Below, piece by piece: positions 1 to 10,000 of a DNA stretch of 64,000 bases (positions are counted from its first letter, which is position 1; every line of letters starts with the position of its first letter). The translations under genes and the position numbers were made by a program. The notes beneath the pieces are model-generated. The model saw nothing but the letters and a program-made list of their open reading frames with translations. It did no database searches and had not been told where the DNA came from. Source of the stretch: Mycobacterium sp. ST-F2 (GTDB lineage: Bacteria; Actinomycetota; Actinomycetes; Mycobacteriales; Mycobacteriaceae); contig NZ_JMHT01000037.1 in the NCBI RefSeq assembly GCF_001905655.1, positions 1 through 64,000 on the forward strand, read 5' to 3'.

Positions 1-209
1 TGCGGGGCCGCCGGAGCCGCGGGTGCGGCGGCGGGGGCCGGGGTTGCCGCGGCCACGGAATCCGTTGTGTCCGTTATGGGTTCGGGGTTGTAGTCACGAA
101 GGAAGTCGTGCCAACTCGGGTCCACCGAGGACGGGTCCTCACGGAATTTGCGATACATCTCTTCGACCAGCCACTCGTTCTGACCGAATGGTGAAGGTGA
201 TGTGCTCAC
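1..209 (-). CDS. kgd: Multifunctional 2-oxoglutarate decarboxylase/dehydrogenase E1-E2 component, N-terminal fragment
   Basis: Only the first 69 codons are in the window; the gene continues beyond base 1. The translation starts MSTSPSPFGQNEWLVEEMY and continues with RKFREDPSSVDPSWHEFL, the conserved N-terminal E1-binding helix segment of mycobacterial Kgd, followed by an Ala/Pro-rich linker like the one leading to the acyltransferase domain. The start is a GTG, chosen because this short N-terminus is the one recalled for the family. In mycobacteria the full protein (about 1230 residues) catalyses the 2-oxoglutarate step of the TCA cycle in the cytosol. The next gene on the same strand begins upstream at 1136, as in M. 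tuberculosis Rv1249c-Rv1248c. Confidence 0.93.
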   Translation of the reverse strand, partial: MSTSPSPFGQNEWLVEEMYRKFREDPSSVDPSWHDFLRDYNPEPITDTTDSVAAATPAPAAAPAAPAAP

Positions 210-365
210 GGCCGCTATTCGCCTCGTTTCCTTCTGTCCGACGAGCGCTGGACCTCAGCCCGGCGTTCCCGCCATCTGTTGTGTTGGCGGTCGCCCGCCC
301 GCGTGCCGCCTAAGGCTAACCCGTCGGTCGATTCCTTGGACGGCGGAAGCCCACCTATTGGTGGA

Positions 366-1136
366 TCAATCTGCCGAGAGTTTGCTATCGCGTGCCTCAG
401 GTAGCACGAGCAGCGTCTGCCGCCACCGCGCGGGGGCAGGCCCGAAGGCCGCGCGGGCGTTCTCGATGATCTTCTTGCTCATCAACCGGTTGCCGACACC
501 GCCGATCACCGCGCCGACGCCGACCGGCAGCAGCTTGCCGAAGGCGATGGCGCCGCGCTTGAGCGTGTACTTCTTCACGAAGAACTTCAGCAGCCGCGAA
601 TTCAATTGCGAGACAGCCGGTAGCGGTACCGTCGCGGCGCCGTCGGCCAGCCACGCGCCGCTGGTGCGGCCGGTGCCGAGCAGGTCCCCGATGGCGTGCT
701 TGCCCTCGTCGCCGACGAGAACGGCGAGCACCAGCGCGCGACGACGTTCCCGCTCGGTGACAGGGATGCCGTGCACCTCGGCCACCGCCAGCGCGAACAC
801 CGCGGTCGCTTCGAGGAACACCACCGTCTCGCCGGCGACCGCCGACATCGCGACGAGGGTGCCGATGCCGGGGAAGGCCGCGGCCGATCCGACTGCGGCG
901 CCGCTGGCCATGGTCGCGGCCAGGTAGTGCTTCTCGAGTTTGGTGATGATCTCGGCCGGGGTGGCACCGGGGTTGTGCTCACGCAGCCGGTTCACGTAGG
1001 CGGCCACGGCCGGCGCCTGCACCCGGGCGCCGCCTTCGAGGATGCGCGAGAGCGCCTTGGCGGCAGCGCCAGGGTTCTCGGCGTGGGCGTCATGCTTCAC
1101 AGGCAACTGCCCCTTCATGCTGGAGCGAGCACTCAT
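366..1136 (-). CDS. Conserved hypothetical membrane-associated protein (Rv1249c-like)
   Basis: This is a 256-residue protein lying 156 bp upstream of kgd on the same strand, the position of Rv1249c. The N-terminal third is a helical soluble segment. It is followed by a Gly/Ala-rich hydrophobic stretch (about residues 75-120, containing AAFPGIGTLVAMSAVAGETV) and a second hydrophobic patch near residue 205 (LLPVGVGAVIGGVGN). This suggests one to three membrane-inserted helices. No catalytic motif is visible and no function is claimed. The ATG at 1134-1136 is preceded by a GGAGAGG Shine-Dalgarno-like sequence. It may be cotranscribed with kgd. Confidence 0.8.
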   Translation of the reverse strand: MSARSSMKGQLPVKHDAHAENPGAAAKALSRILEGGARVQAPAVAAYVNRLREHNPGATPAEIITKLEKHYLAATMASGAAVGSAAAFPGIGTLVAMSAVAGETVVFLEATAVFALAVAEVHGIPVTERERRRALVLAVLVGDEGKHAIGDLLGTGRTSGAWLADGAATVPLPAVSQLNSRLLKFFVKKYTLKRGAIAFGKLLPVGVGAVIGGVGNRLMSKKIIENARAAFGPAPARWRQTLLVLPEARDSKLSAD

Positions 1137-1296
1137 CGGCCGGCCTCTCCATCTCCGTACTCAGGAATTCAGGCTAACGCGTGGTCAACGATCGGCGCGC
1201 CATCTGAGTGCCCAGCACCGGCTGAGCCGGTGATCACATCTGAATGCTGCAGGTTTGCCGGGAAGAAAAAACCGGTATGCATTGCTAACCATATTC

Positions 1297-2583
1297 ATGG
1301 CAGCATCGCCCCTTGTGGATCTGACAGCGGTAGGCGACGCCACCGATAGTGGCGTGCCCGCCGAGGCCCCGGACGTACGTCCGGCGCCGAGCCGTACCCG
1401 GATGATCGTGGTGCTCGGCCTGCTGGTCGCACTCGGTCCACTGACCATCGACATGTACCTGCCGGCGCTGCCCCGGATTGCCTCTGAGCTGGGGTTGTCG
1501 TCGTCGGTCGCGCAGCTGACGCTGACGGGGACACTGGGCGGCCTGGCCCTCGGCCAGCTGATCGTCGGCCCGCTGTCGGACGCGCTGGGCCGTCGGCGGC
1601 CGCTGGTCGCCGGCATCCTGCTGCATATGGCGGCCTCGCTGCTGTGCCTGTTCGCGCCGAACATCGAGGTGCTGGGCATCGCCCGCGCGCTGCAGGGTGT
1701 GGGTGCCGCCGCGGCTTCCGTGGTGGCCGTCGCCGTCGTGAGTGACCTGTTCGAAGAGTCGGTCGCGGCCGTCGTGATGTCGCGGTTGATCCTGGTCCTG
1801 GGCGTGGCGCCGGTGTTGGCGCCGTCGCTGGGCGCCGCCGTGCTGCTGCGGGGTTCGTGGCACTGGGTGTTCGCCGCACTCGCCGTACTGGGCGGCGCGA
1901 TCCTGGCGGTGGCGGTGCTGGCCCTGCCCGAGACTCTCGCCGTCGCCGACCGGCGCCCGCTGAAACTACGGGCCATTCTTCGCACTTATGTCGAGGTGCT
2001 GAGCGATATCCGTTTCGTGGTGCTCGTCCTCGTCGGCGCCCTCGGCATGTCGGGCCTGTTCGCGTACATCGCCGGTGCGGCCTTCGTCCTGCAGGGGCGG
2101 TACGGCCTCGACCAGCAGTCCTTCGCGCTGGTCTTCGCCGCCGGGGCCATCGCGCTCATCGGCTCCACCCAGTTCAACGTCGTGCTGCTGCGCCGGTTCG
2201 AGCCGCAGAAGATCGCGCTGGTCGCGCTGGTAGCCGCGTCGGTGTTCGGCCTCGCGTTCGTCGCACTGGCGGCGTTCCATGTGGGCGGGCTGGCGGGTTT
2301 CCTGATCCCGGTCTGGGCGATGCTGGCCGCGATGGGGCTCGTGATTCCGAACACACCCGCCGTCGCACTGGCCCGTCACCCCGACGCTGCCGGTACTGCG
2401 GCGGCCGCGCTCGGCGCGGCACAGTTCGGGCTCGGCGCGGCAGTGGCGCCACTCGTCGGCGCGTTGGGTAACGGTGAGTTGGCGCTCGCGGGTGTGATGA
2501 CGACGGGCGTCGTGGTCGCGCTGCTGGCGCTGCTGGCAGTGGGGGACAAGGGCGAGTCGGGACACGAACGCCATCCGCATTAG
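1297..2583 (+). CDS. MFS transporter, Bcr/CflA drug-efflux subfamily
   Basis: A 428-residue, 12-helix major facilitator. The first helix ends in PLTIDMYLPALPRIASELG, the hallmark of the Bcr/CflA (multidrug resistance protein D-like) subfamily. The loop 2-3 motif is visible as GPLSDALGRRRPL. The likely role is proton-driven export of drugs or small metabolites across the inner membrane. The open frame extends upstream to a TTG at 1255, but the ATG at 1297 is preferred because it removes a poorly conserved leader and is the first ATG. It is divergent from the kgd pair and is followed 142 bp later by a second exporter. I do not recall a counterpart at this site in M. tuberculosis. Confidence 0.85.
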   Translation: MAASPLVDLTAVGDATDSGVPAEAPDVRPAPSRTRMIVVLGLLVALGPLTIDMYLPALPRIASELGLSSSVAQLTLTGTLGGLALGQLIVGPLSDALGRRRPLVAGILLHMAASLLCLFAPNIEVLGIARALQGVGAAAASVVAVAVVSDLFEESVAAVVMSRLILVLGVAPVLAPSLGAAVLLRGSWHWVFAALAVLGGAILAVAVLALPETLAVADRRPLKLRAILRTYVEVLSDIRFVVLVLVGALGMSGLFAYIAGAAFVLQGRYGLDQQSFALVFAAGAIALIGSTQFNVVLLRRFEPQKIALVALVAASVFGLAFVALAAFHVGGLAGFLIPVWAMLAAMGLVIPNTPAVALARHPDAAGTAAAALGAAQFGLGAAVAPLVGALGNGELALAGVMTTGVVVALLALLAVGDKGESGHERHPH

Positions 2584-2698
2584 GCCTGCGGTGGCGGCGC
2601 GGAACTGCTGAACTTGTTCGGATTCGCGACTGTCCGTAGCGTCGAAGTCGAGACCGGCACATCGGCCGGCCACCCGAACTTGATACCCACTGCATGCA

Positions 2699-2718
2699 TA
2701 CGTTGATTTCCGCCGGAG
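2699..2718 (+). promoter_or_regulatory. Putative -10 element (TACGTT) and SD before the EmrB-type MFS gene
   Basis: TACGTT at 2699-2704 fits the mycobacterial TANNNT -10 consensus. It would give a short leader containing GGAG at 2715-2718, 7 nt before the GTG start at 2726. No convincing -35 is seen. Confidence 0.3.
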
Positions 2719-2725
2719 TCCGCCG

Positions 2726-4576
2726 GTGAGCACTGCGCAGGTCAGTCGACCGTGGAACGCCCTCTGGGCCATGATGTTCGGCTTCTTCATGATCCTGGTG
2801 GACTCCACGATCGTCGCCGTCGCCAACGTCGTCATCATGCAGAAGCTCGGCACCGACTACGACGGTGTCATCTGGGTGACCAGCGCCTACCTGCTGGCGT
2901 ATGCGGTGCCGCTGCTCGTCGCGGGACGGCTCGGTGACCGCTTCGGGCCACGCAACCTCTACCTGGCCGGGCTGGCGGTGTTCACGCTGGCGTCGTTGTG
3001 GTGCGGACTGTCCGGCAGCATCGGGATGCTGATCGCCGCGCGCGTCGTGCAGGGTTTCGGCGCGGCCCTGCTGACGCCGCAGACGCTGTCGACCATCACC
3101 AGAATCTTCCCGCCGGAGCGCCGGGGCGCGGCCATGAGCGTGTGGGGCGCCACGGCCGGAGTGGCGACGCTGGTCGGTCCGCTGGCCGGCGGCGTGCTCG
3201 TCGACCACCTCGGCTGGCAGTGGATCTTCTTCGTCAACGTGCCGATCGGCATCGTCGGCCTGGCCCTGGCCTGGGTGCTGGTGCCGGAACTTCCCACCGA
3301 GCGGCACCGGTTCGACGTCCTCGGCGTGGTGCTGTCGGGTGTCGGCATGTTCGGCATCGTGTTCGGTCTGCAGGAGGGGCAGACGCACGACTGGGCCTGG
3401 TGGATCTGGCTGGTGATCGTCGGCGGCCTGGGCTTCATGGCCGCCTTCGTGTACTGGCAGTCGGTCAACCCCGACGAGCCGCTGATTCCCCTGACGGTGT
3501 TCCAAGACAACGACTTCTGCCTGTCGAACGTGGCCGTGGCCACCATCGGCTTCTGCGTCACCGCCATGATCCTGCCGGTGATGTTCCACGCTCAGGCCGT
3601 CCTCGGCCTGAGCGCGACGGAGTCGGCACTGCTCACCGCGCCCATGGCGGTGGTGTCCGGCATGCTGGCACCGCTGGTCGGCAAGCTGATCGACCGCTAC
3701 CCGCCGCAACCCATCGTCGGGTCGGGGTTTTCCGCACTGGCGATCGGGTTGACGTGGTTGTCGTTCGGGCTGACCCCGGAAACCCCGCTGTGGCAGCTGG
3801 TGCTGCCGTTCGTCGCCATGGGCATCGGCATGGCCTTCATCTGGTCGCCGCTGGCGGCGACCGCCACCCGCAACCTGCCGCCGCGGCTGGCCGGTGCCGG
3901 CTCCGGTGTCTACAACGCCACGCGGCAGGTCGGTTCGGTGCTCGGCAGCGCCGGTATGGCCGCCTACATGACGTCCCGGATCACCGCCGAGATGCCGACG
4001 GGCGGCCGGCCTGTCGCCGGCGAGGGTGCGCCGGTGACCCTGCCGCCGTTCCTGCACGAGCCGTTCGCCACCGCGATGTCGCAGTCGCTGCTGCTGCCGG
4101 CGTTCGTCGCGTTGTTCGGTGTCGTCGCCGCGCTGTTCCTGCGAGGTCAGGCGACGGCGGCGCCGCTGGTGCGGCCCCGGACCTCCGTGCCGGAACCGCC
4201 CGAGCCCAACTACTTTCCCGATGACGACGAGTACGTCGAGTACACCGTCGACCGCGCGGCGTTCGACGCGGTGGACGAATCCGACCCATGGGACTGGCAC
4301 GACGTGCCCGCCGAGCCGGATGAGCTCGACGAGGACTACGCGCCCTACGAGTCCGAGGAACCCGACGAGGACTACGCGGCCTACGAGTCCGAAGAACCCG
4401 CCGAACCCGACGAGCCGCGCACCTCACCTATTGCGATGCGCGTCGACCACTGGCACAGTCCGCGTCGCCCGGAGGTCGTGGTGGCTGATACGACTTCGCC
4501 GCCTCGCCGGGGCCGGCACTACCGCGAAGACGACGAGGCCACCGATCCCGGCGTCTACGGCCTGCACTCGATGTGA
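2726..4576 (+). CDS. MFS drug transporter, EmrB/QacA (DHA2) type with acidic C-terminal tail (Rv1250-like)
   Basis: A 616-residue transporter corresponding in position and type to Rv1250. Helix 1 (FGFFMILVDSTIVAVANVV) and motif C-like WGATAGVATLVGPLAGGVLVDHLGW are typical of 14-helix DHA2 proton antiporters. The membrane domain occupies about residues 10-480. After it comes an unusual cytoplasmic tail of about 130 residues, very rich in Asp/Glu and including two near-identical 12-residue repeats (see 4331-4402), ending in basic and neutral residues. The start is GTG with a GGAG SD. A large inverted repeat 17 bp beyond the stop may be its terminator. Confidence 0.9.
   Translation: MSTAQVSRPWNALWAMMFGFFMILVDSTIVAVANVVIMQKLGTDYDGVIWVTSAYLLAYAVPLLVAGRLGDRFGPRNLYLAGLAVFTLASLWCGLSGSIGMLIAARVVQGFGAALLTPQTLSTITRIFPPERRGAAMSVWGATAGVATLVGPLAGGVLVDHLGWQWIFFVNVPIGIVGLALAWVLVPELPTERHRFDVLGVVLSGVGMFGIVFGLQEGQTHDWAWWIWLVIVGGLGFMAAFVYWQSVNPDEPLIPLTVFQDNDFCLSNVAVATIGFCVTAMILPVMFHAQAVLGLSATESALLTAPMAVVSGMLAPLVGKLIDRYPPQPIVGSGFSALAIGLTWLSFGLTPETPLWQLVLPFVAMGIGMAFIWSPLAATATRNLPPRLAGAGSGVYNATRQVGSVLGSAGMAAYMTSRITAEMPTGGRPVAGEGAPVTLPPFLHEPFATAMSQSLLLPAFVALFGVVAALFLRGQATAAPLVRPRTSVPEPPEPNYFPDDDEYVEYTVDRAAFDAVDESDPWDWHDVPAEPDELDEDYAPYESEEPDEDYAAYESEEPAEPDEPRTSPIAMRVDHWHSPRRPEVVVADTTSPPRRGRHYREDDEATDPGVYGLHSM
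4331..4402 (+). repeat. Two tandem 36-bp copies encoding EDYA(P/A)YESEEP(D/A)
   Basis: Bases 4331-4366 and 4367-4402 are in-frame tandem copies differing at only a few positions. They encode the acidic, Tyr-containing repeat in the tail of the MFS protein. It could expand or contract by slippage. Confidence 0.8.
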
Positions 4577-4592
4577 GTCAGGTTGGGGTCGC

Positions 4593-4648
4593 CGAGCGTG
4601 CAGTCAGATCACCGAGATCGCTGAATCGGTGATCTATTCGCACGCTCG
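4593..4648. terminator. 56-bp composite inverted repeat, likely bidirectional terminator
   Basis: The outer arms CGAGCGTGC (4593-4601) and GCACGCTCG (4640-4648) flank inner arms AGATCACCGA (4606-4615) and TCGGTGATCT (4626-4635) around a 10-nt loop, with a 4x4 internal loop between. It lies 17 bp after the MFS stop and downstream of the convergent gene at 5029. There is no T-run, so it would be an I-shaped mycobacterial-type terminator. An operator role is possible. Confidence 0.55.
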
Positions 4649-5028
4649 TGCCGCGGGATCGCCGTCAATCCATACGAGTGTGCGATGTACGTATGTAGAA
4701 CACCGCGGATTCAAGCGATTGCCGCTACACAGTGGACTGCAGGGTGCGTGAGTTCAATCGCGATGGCAGTCGGCGGTTGGTGGTTGAGCTCAGGGATCTC
4801 CGACCTCCCGAGAAAGTACCTGGCTTCAGTCGGGACGACCGCCGGTGGCTTTCCACTGAAATCAGGTATCTCTGCGTGTATGCGACGGGCCCGGTGCGCT
4901 GGGCACGCGACTAGCAAATCTCTTGAGGTGGTTGAGATTGAGTTGACGCAGAGAAAGTCCGATCAGCCGCCTGCACAGACACACGGTCAACGCGCAGAAT
5001 GCGAATGCTTGTCGAGCTCCGCCTGCGC
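4649..5028. other. Intergenic stretch without a recognisable gene
   Basis: Several short overlapping frames exist on both strands but none has a plausible start with SD, a recognisable domain or the codon bias of neighbouring genes. Nothing further is seen apart from the inverted repeat immediately before it. Confidence 0.6.
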
Positions 5029-5640
5029 TCAGTAGACCCGGCTGCCCTGCGCTGACAGCACGAAACCGTGCGTCTTCCGGTCCTGGCCCCAGGCCTCGCC
5101 GGGATTCTGGATCTCGCAGGTGAGGGATCCGTCGCCGGCTGTCGCGCACACCTCGTCGTTCTCGTCGACGGATCCCTTGGCGCCGGGGACGACGATCTTC
5201 TGACCGGGCGCCAGCTCCCGGTAACTGGCCGGGTCGACGGGTGCGCCGCCGTTCTGCGTTTCCTTCTGCTTCACGTCCGCCTGGCCGTAACTCGCCACGC
5301 CGCCGGCCGCGACCTCCACCTGGGTGACGCCCGCCGGTACGCCCGGCAGCTTCCCCCAGCACGTGATGCTGGAGTAGTACTGCCAGGAGTTCGGCCCGTC
5401 GTACAGCTCGCAGTGCACGTCGCCGGTGGCCTTGAACCGGTATGACGACCAGCCGTAGTGGTTGGGCCCGGCGTAGTCGCAGAGGTTCACCGCGGCGTAG
5501 CCGTCGAACCCGGTGATGACCGCGGGCGCGCGGCTCGGATCGGGAGCGGCGCACGACGGCGTGGCCTGGCCGGCAGGTGCCGACGTCATCGCGAGCAGGG
5601 GCAACGTGAGGGCAACCACCAGGGCGTATCGGCACACCAT
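5029..5640 (-). CDS. Secreted protein of unknown function
   Basis: A 203-residue protein starting MVCRYALVVALTLPLLAMTS, a clear Sec signal peptide with predicted cleavage after APAGQA near residue 26. The mature part has several Cys residues (PSCAAP, VNLCDY, VHCELY, ITCWG, EVCATA, LTCEI), consistent with disulfides in an exported domain, and Trp/Tyr-rich segments. No catalytic motif is recognised. The open frame allows six more codons upstream, but the ATG at 5640 gives a well-formed signal peptide. It is the last gene of a minus-strand run that starts with the nuclease/helicase at 10445, but sits 30 bp beyond the oxidase stop and may have its own promoter. Confidence 0.75.
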   Translation of the reverse strand: MVCRYALVVALTLPLLAMTSAPAGQATPSCAAPDPSRAPAVITGFDGYAAVNLCDYAGPNHYGWSSYRFKATGDVHCELYDGPNSWQYYSSITCWGKLPGVPAGVTQVEVAAGGVASYGQADVKQKETQNGGAPVDPASYRELAPGQKIVVPGAKGSVDENDEVCATAGDGSLTCEIQNPGEAWGQDRKTHGFVLSAQGSRVY

Positions 5641-5670
5641 ATTGACGCTACCGGCCAATGTGACCGCGAA

Positions 5671-7023
5671 TCAGCGGAACAGCACTGCGGGATTGAGGTA
5701 CCCGGTCGGGTCGAACGCCGCCTTCACCGTGCGCATGGCAGCGATGTCGGCGTCGGTGCGCGACATGGTCAGGTAGTCGCGCTTGCGGGTGCCGACACCG
5801 TGTTCGGAGCTGACGTTGCCGCCGCAGTCGGCGATCAGGGCCATCATCGCGGTGTAGAGGGCGTGTTCGGTTTCGCCGGAGACGTTGCAGCGCACCAGGT
5901 TCAGATGCAGGTTGCCCTCGCCGATGTGGCCGAACAGCACGGGGATGGCCTCGGGTGCGTGCTCGGCCACCACCGTGACGGCGCGGTCGGTGAACTCGCG
6001 GATCTTCGAAAGCGGCAGCGACACATCGAATTTCAGTGGCGGACCGTACCAGCCCAGGACATCGCCGATCGATTCGCGCACCTGCCACAGTCGCTGGGAT
6101 GCGCTGACATCCATGCCCACGGCCGGTTCGCCGACCAGAGCGGCGTCCGCCAGCGCCGAGGCCAGCAGCTCGGTCTGATCGGTGTCGTCGGCCATCTCGA
6201 TCAGCAGCTGCCAGACACCGTCCACCGGGGCGGCAACCCCGAGATGTTCGGCGGTCAGCGCGCTGCCGCGCGCGTCGACGAGCTCGAGTGCGGCGATGCC
6301 GTCCATATCGCGGAATCGGCGGCCGGTAGCGATCAATGCGTCCAGGTTGTCGAACCCCGCCACCGCCGTAACCCGGTGCGGCGGAGCCGGATACAACCGG
6401 AGATCGAGTCCGGTGATGACCCCGAGCGTGCCCTCCGCGCCGACGAACAGCGAGGTCAGGTCATAGCCGGTGTTGTCGCTGCGCACCTGGCTGTGCCGGC
6501 GCACCAGTGAGCCGTCGGGCAGCGCCACCTCGAGACCCAGAATCTGCTCGCGCATGTTGCCGTAGCGCACGGTCCGCAGCCCGCCCGCATTGGTCGACGC
6601 CATGCCGCCGACCGTGGCCGAATCGCGGGACGCGAGGTCGACGCCGAACACCAGCCCCGCTGCCGCGGCGGCGTGCTGCACCGCGGCGCAGGTCGCACCG
6701 GCCCCGACCCGGATGCGGCGTTCCGCGGTGTCCACCGCACCGACCGCCGACAGCCGTTCGGTGGACAGCAGGATGTCGTCGCGCTCGGGCACGGTGCCGG
6801 CCACCAGCGACGTGCGTCCGCCCTGCACCGTGACGTATGCGCCGGCGTCGCGGCATGCCCTCAACACCGCCGCGACCTCCTCGTCGCTGCCCGGGCGGAC
6901 CAACGCCTGCGCGTGGCCGCGGTAGCGGCCGGTGTGGTCGACGACCCGGCCGGAGAGCACATCGGCATCGGTGGTGACGTGGCCCGCTCCGACGATCGCG
7001 GCCAGCTGGGTGAGCAGTGTCAT
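5671..7023 (-). CDS. FAD-linked oxidase, glycolate/D-lactate oxidase (GlcD) family
   Basis: A 450-residue flavoprotein. The N-terminal PCMH-type FAD domain shows VRPGSDEEVAAVLRACRDAG, TVQGGRTSLVAG and the FAD-binding stretch SATVGGMASTNAGGLRTVRYG. The C-terminal cap ends in FGHIGEGNLHLN and SSEHGVGTRKRDYL, the metal/substrate motifs of the GlcD/D-lactate dehydrogenase family. The likely role is oxidation of a 2-hydroxyacid with electrons passed to the respiratory chain or oxygen; the substrate is not determinable. The ATG at 7021-7023 overlaps the stop of the nuclease/helicase gene as ATGA, implying translational coupling. A second family member lies at 18395. I do not recall an M. tuberculosis gene at this position. 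Confidence 0.88.
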   Translation of the reverse strand: MTLLTQLAAIVGAGHVTTDADVLSGRVVDHTGRYRGHAQALVRPGSDEEVAAVLRACRDAGAYVTVQGGRTSLVAGTVPERDDILLSTERLSAVGAVDTAERRIRVGAGATCAAVQHAAAAAGLVFGVDLASRDSATVGGMASTNAGGLRTVRYGNMREQILGLEVALPDGSLVRRHSQVRSDNTGYDLTSLFVGAEGTLGVITGLDLRLYPAPPHRVTAVAGFDNLDALIATGRRFRDMDGIAALELVDARGSALTAEHLGVAAPVDGVWQLLIEMADDTDQTELLASALADAALVGEPAVGMDVSASQRLWQVRESIGDVLGWYGPPLKFDVSLPLSKIREFTDRAVTVVAEHAPEAIPVLFGHIGEGNLHLNLVRCNVSGETEHALYTAMMALIADCGGNVSSEHGVGTRKRDYLTMSRTDADIAAMRTVKAAFDPTGYLNPAVLFR

Positions 7024-10000
7024 TGCGCGCCGGTCACCGACAGAAACGCGCCGAGTTCGATCATCCCGTCCGGTGTCGAGGGCAGGTAGTCGGTCAGGAA
7101 CGTCGAACGCACCACGTAGGCGGCATATTTCGCGCGGCTGATCGCCACGTTGAGCCGGTTGCGGTTCAGCAGGAACGCCATGCCGCGGGGTACTTCGGCG
7201 ATGGACGACGCCGTCATCGAGACGAACACCACGGGCGCCTGCCGGCCCTGGAATTTGTCGACGGTGCCCACCTGGACGTCGCCGTAGCCGGCGGCGTCCA
7301 TTCGCTCGCGCAGCAGTACCACCTGCGCGTTGTAGGGCGCCACGATCAGAACATCTTCGGGCCCAAGGGTTTTGGTGCCATCCTCGTCGCTCCACTCCCG
7401 GCCGACCAGACCGCCGATGGCGGTGACGATCGCCTCGGCCTCTTCGGAACTCTCGGTCGCGTTGCCCTCGTGGTCGACGGTCATGAGGTGCACACCGGGT
7501 TCGATGCCGGCCAACCTCCTTGCGCCGCTGACACTTTCGGCGGACAGTAGCCGGTTGTCGTATGACAGTGCCGATACCGGAGCGCACACCGCCGGGTGCA
7601 TCCGGTACGACACGTCGAGGAAATAGCCGCGTTCGGCGGGCAGCGTGTGGCGACCTTCGACCAGCCAGCTCAGAGCCGATTCGTCCACCGGCTCGGGGTG
7701 GGTGCCCTGGCTGACCTGCGGCAGCTGCTGCGGGTCGCCGAGCAGCAGTAGGTTCCTCGCCGCCGGGGCGACGGCGATGGTGTTGGCCAGGCTGAACTGG
7801 CCGGCCTCCTCGATGACGAGCAGGTCCAGGCAGCCTCGCGGGACCCGGCCGTCGTTGGCGAAATCCCAAGCGGTGCCGCCAATGACGCAGCCGTTGCTGT
7901 CCTCGATGAAGCGCGCGTACTGGTTGTCCGGCACGTCGGTGAACGGCGCGTCCTCGGGGGCGCGCTTCTTGCCGACCGCGCTGCCGTCGACCCCGGCCTT
8001 GACCACGCTGCTGAGTACGTTCTCCACGACAGCGTGCGACTGCGCCACCACACCGATGCGCCAGTGGTCGCGGCTGACGAGGTCGGCAATGACCTTCGAG
8101 GCGGTGTAGGTCTTGCCGGTCCCCGGCGGCCCGTGCACCGCAAGGTACGACGAGTCCAAATCCCGCAGGGCGGCGACGATATCCCGGGCCGCATCGCCGG
8201 TACGGGGGAGTGGCCCCGTGGACACCGTGCGTGGAGCGGACCGCAGCAGGATGTCGAGCGCCGCATCGGGCGGCAACGAGGGCAGACCGGCGGCGACGTC
8301 GGCAGCCGTCGTCTCGATCGAATTCCGCAGCGGTTTGGTGTTCGGAGGCGGACCCGGCGTCAGAGCGAAGGGCAGCTGCGGGAACTGGTCGCCGTCCTTG
8401 CCGGTGCGGTGCATGATCAGCACCTCGGTGCCGTCCTCGCTGCAGTCCAGCACCTTCGCGGTACCGGCCGCCCGGACATCGGGATCGTCGGAAAGACCTG
8501 GCGGAGAAGGCGGTTCGTACAGTGCGAAGACCTCGGCGCCCGGCGGGACCGAGCCGGCGGCGATCTCACCGCGCAGCAGCACCTGGCGCTGCGGCTTGCG
8601 GGCCTTGGGCGGGGTGTTCCAGTCCACGGCGATGTGCGGGGTGGTCGTGGCCACGAAAACGTCTGTGCAGTCGGCCCATTCGTCCACCGGATTGTTGATC
8701 CGGTCGAAATGCTCCCACCAGAACGGCTTTTCCTCGCGCTGGTGGTACCCGCGGGCGGCCGCGATCATGGCGACGGCCTGCTGCTTGTCCGAGCGTGCCG
8801 CGGTGCCGTCGCCCGCGTACTTCGCCAGCGCGCGCTGCGTCGCGTCATCGGCCAGCGCCGCCGTCTCGGGTTGCGTCAACCCGCCGCGGGCCTGTGCGCG
8901 TGGCGCGATGCCCGCGGCCCACGCCACCCCGAGCAGCCACTCGCGCAGCCGCAGCGTCGAGCGGCAGTCGTAGTGGTTGTAGTCCTCGATCTCCTTGAGA
9001 ACCGTTGCGGCTTCCTCGTGTTCGCCGGCCGCCTCGAGTTCGGTGTAGCGCGCGTACTGCGTGATGGAGTCGGTGGCCTTGGTGACCTCGCCGACACGCA
9101 GCTCGCCGCCCATGTACAGCGGCTCCAGATACTTGATGCTGTAGCTCTCGGTGCCGACCCGAATGCTCTTGCGCACCAACGGCAGCAGGTCGACCAGCAC
9201 ACCGCTGCGCAGCAGCTCGTCCACCTCGGCCTCGCCGACGCCGTAACGCCCGGACAGCCGCAGCAGCGTGCTCTTCTCGTAGGCCGCGTAGTGGTAGATG
9301 TGCATGTTCGGGTAGCGCTTGCGTTGCCTGCGTACGAGTGCGAGGAAGTCGACGAGCGCCTTGCGCTCACTGGCGCGGTCATGCGCCCAGATGGGGTGGA
9401 ATTCCCCGGTCGCGGTCAGGGTGCCCCACAGGTACTCCAGACCCCAGTCCCGGCCGTTCTCGGTCCACAACGGGTCGCCCTCGTAGTCGAAGAACAAGTC
9501 GCCGCGGTCGGGTTCGGGCAGCCCGGTGAGCGGCTGTGCGTCGATGACCTCGAACTGCGGCTTGTCGTCGACCGGGGGAGCGACCTGCAGCCGTGCCTGG
9601 CCGACGAGATTCGCCACGATGCGCGACGAGAGGCCCGGCACCGCACCGCTGTGCTCGGCCAGTTGGTGCATGGTGGTGATCCCGGCGTCGAGCAGCCGGG
9701 CCCGCTGGCTGACCCGCATCCCGGCCACCAACAGCAGGTCATCCCGCTCGCGGACCTCGACTTCGCAGTCCTCGCATTGGTGGCAGGCCCGCAGCGTCGG
9801 GGTCTCCCAGGACACAGGCGCTTCGCCGGCCCGGTGCTCGTCGAGCAGCCGCTGCAGCGCTGCGCGCCGCGGCAGGTACACCGGAAGCAGTTCGGCCACC
9901 GGATAACTGGCGATGGTGCCGTCGCCGAGGACCAGGTCCACCTCGGGCGCCACCGGCACGCCGGCCTGTGCCAGGGCATCGGCGTAGGCCGCCAACTGCA

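Noticed and set aside
300..325. Possible second IdeR box (cctaaggctaaccc)
   Set aside because: Only about 10 of 19 positions match the consensus; not better than expected by chance.
2174..4300. 708-codon minus-strand open frame
   Set aside because: Antisense to the EmrB-type transporter; no domain and shadow-like composition.
4685..5035. 116-codon plus-strand frame in the gap after the MFS gene
   Set aside because: Mixed composition without motif; other frames in the same stretch are equally open.
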